A DNA stretch of 7,101 bases, from the NCBI GenBank assembly GCA_905372595.1, contig CAJPPS010000075.1:1-7101 (forward strand), in the 5' to 3' direction. This stretch comes from an uncultured Capnocytophaga sp. GTDB lineage: Bacteria; Bacteroidota; Bacteroidia; Flavobacteriales; Flavobacteriaceae. Below the pieces are notes generated by a model. That model was given only the letters and a program-made list of their open reading frames with translations. It made no database searches and was not told the origin of the DNA. The stretch's first letter is position 1. The number at the start of each line of letters is the position of its first letter. Positions 6,411 to 7,101 of the stretch are shown here, one piece after another. Made by a program: the position numbers and the translations under genes.

Positions 6411-6728
6411 ATGATATCTGCAGAACAAATTTGTCCATCTGATGCTTGGAAGCTCACCCAAGAAGGTGTTTTATTGGTAGATGTGAGAGAAACCGATGAA
6501 GTTTCTCAAGAACGCTATGAAGTATCTCGTTATATGCACCTACCCCTCTCTGAACTCCCACAACGCTTTAGAGAGATTCCTAATGATAAAAAGGTGATCA
6601 TTGCTTGTAGGTCTGGAATCCGTAGCCAGAAAGCTATTGATTTTCTTCTAAGTCAAGGTTATGAAAAACTTTGCAACCTAGAAGGAGGAATCCTCGCTTG
6701 GAAAGAACAAGAATTTCCTATTATATAG
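6411..6728 (+). CDS. Single-domain rhodanese-like sulfurtransferase
   Basis: This 105-residue protein is one complete rhodanese domain. It has LLVDVRETDEV (residues 21-31), the active-site loop CRSGIRS with catalytic Cys66, and the closing LEGGILAWKEQ (90-100). The six-residue loop after the cysteine is the form that accepts sulfur as a persulfide, as in GlpE-type thiosulfate sulfurtransferases, so a cytoplasmic sulfur-carrier role is likely. The usual GHIPGA segment before the second strand is replaced by RYEVSRYMHLPLSEL, a divergence from typical members but with LPL kept. There is no signal peptide. The gene starts 5 nt after the aminotransferase stop, so the two are surely co-transcribed. 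A strong hairpin follows its stop. The sulfur donor and acceptor, and the reason for pairing with an aminotransferase, are unknown. Confidence 0.9.
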   Translation: MISAEQICPSDAWKLTQEGVLLVDVRETDEVSQERYEVSRYMHLPLSELPQRFREIPNDKKVIIACRSGIRSQKAIDFLLSQGYEKLCNLEGGILAWKEQEFPII

Positions 6729-6731
6729 CAA

Positions 6732-6767
6732 GATAGGCTACCCAAGAGGTAGCCTATCATTCTATTT
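6732..6767. terminator. Terminator between convergent genes
   Basis: GATAGGCTACC (6732-6742) and GGTAGCCTATC (6748-6758) form a perfect 11-bp stem around the 5-nt loop CAAGA. It starts 3 nt after the rhodanese stop and ends 3 nt before the stop codon of the leftward lipocalin-like gene. The rightward tail (ATTCTATTT) and the leftward tail (TTGCTATATAA) are both only moderately T-rich. The position between convergent genes suggests a shared bidirectional terminator. Confidence 0.75.
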
Positions 6768-7101
6768 ACGCTTAAGTATCACATATGTATTTCCTAAATA
6801 GTTAGAAATACGAAGATGTGCCCCTTGATCCTCTAAGGCATAGTAATAGGAAGTATTTGCTCCAAATTTTTTTATCATATTTCTGCCATCTTCCTTATAT
6901 GTTACGTAATCATACTCCTCAAGACTAGATTTACATTCCTGATTTTCTTTCCAATAGTCATAATAAGTAAAATGATTGTTTGTAATAATAACTTTCGTCT
7001 GTCTATTACAATTATCTATGGGAGTATCTACTCCTGCTCTTACTATTTTTATAGGAATCCATTCATCTACAATAGAATCTCCTTTCCTATCTCCTTCATC
7101 T
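6762..7101 (-). CDS. Lipocalin-like protein, C-terminal part only (runs off window)
   Basis: An open frame reads leftward from the right edge for 113 codons to a TAG at 6764-6762; the N terminus lies outside the window. The only internal methionine is in NMIKK, so this is not a complete small gene. The visible part has DEWIPIKIVRAGVDTP, DNCNRQTKVIITNNHFTYYDYW, NQECKSSLEEYDYVTYKEDG and the ending LRISNYLGNTYVILKRK. The order (W-x-P strand, a DNCNR segment, an aromatic strand, a second cysteine, then a GNTYVILKRK last strand) resembles small lipocalin-like lipoproteins of Bacteroidota, in which the two cysteines may form a disulfide. Those proteins usually carry a lipoprotein signal, which here would lie upstream and cannot be checked. 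Function is unknown. Frame and stop are clear; the family is tentative. Confidence 0.65.
   Translation of the reverse strand, partial: DEGDRKGDSIVDEWIPIKIVRAGVDTPIDNCNRQTKVIITNNHFTYYDYWKENQECKSSLEEYDYVTYKEDGRNMIKKFGANTSYYYALEDQGAHLRISNYLGNTYVILKRK

Noticed and set aside
1..7101. A mobile element, defence system, CRISPR array or biosynthetic cluster.
   Set aside because: No transposase, integrase, repeat-spacer pattern, nuclease, toxin-antitoxin pair or modular synthase is visible. The genes are ordinary metabolic and envelope genes with uniform composition.

Overview
The window most likely comes from a Bacteroidota chromosome, probably a flavobacterium, with Capnocytophaga-like composition as a guess only. 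Several things support this. Genes carry A/T-rich leaders without Shine-Dalgarno motifs. At least five intergenic sites match the Bacteroidota -7 box TAnnTTTG, two of them with a well-placed -33 TTG. An 845-residue outer-membrane protein joins a carboxypeptidase-regulatory-like domain to a DUF5686-type barrel, an arrangement typical of the phylum. DNA is AT-rich throughout and gene density is ordinary. I see no insertion sequence, CRISPR array, tRNA or rRNA.

Layout. Positions 1-279 hold no convincing protein gene. They contain a near-consensus rightward promoter (131-161) followed by about 90 nt of hairpin-rich sequence with its own terminator-like element, a candidate small RNA. This overlaps the likely terminator of the leftward gene next to it. 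From 280 to 5082 four genes run leftward: the DUF5686-type outer-membrane protein (280-2817), an extended SDR/NAD-dependent epimerase-like enzyme (2905-3885), a 105-residue protein I do not recognise (3882-4199, GTG start, overlapping the epimerase by an ATGA), and a classical SDR oxidoreductase (4279-5082). A 132-bp divergent promoter region (5083-5214) separates these from a rightward pair: a class I PLP aminotransferase (5215-6405) and, 5 nt downstream, a single-domain rhodanese (6411-6728). A perfect 11-bp hairpin (6732-6758) closes this pair. The window ends inside the 3' part of a leftward gene (6762-7101, partial) for a lipocalin-like protein.

How the genes work together. The epimerase-like gene and the 105-residue gene are translationally coupled and very likely form one transcript. 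No clear terminator separates the four leftward genes, so readthrough into the outer-membrane protein gene is possible, although each gap contains a -7-like box. The aminotransferase and rhodanese form a tight two-gene operon whose shared purpose is not evident from sequence. The window is mostly housekeeping and cell-envelope genes. I do not see a defence system, biosynthetic cluster or other clearly new multi-gene system. The items most worth a second look are the candidate small RNA at the left and the unrecognised 105-residue protein.
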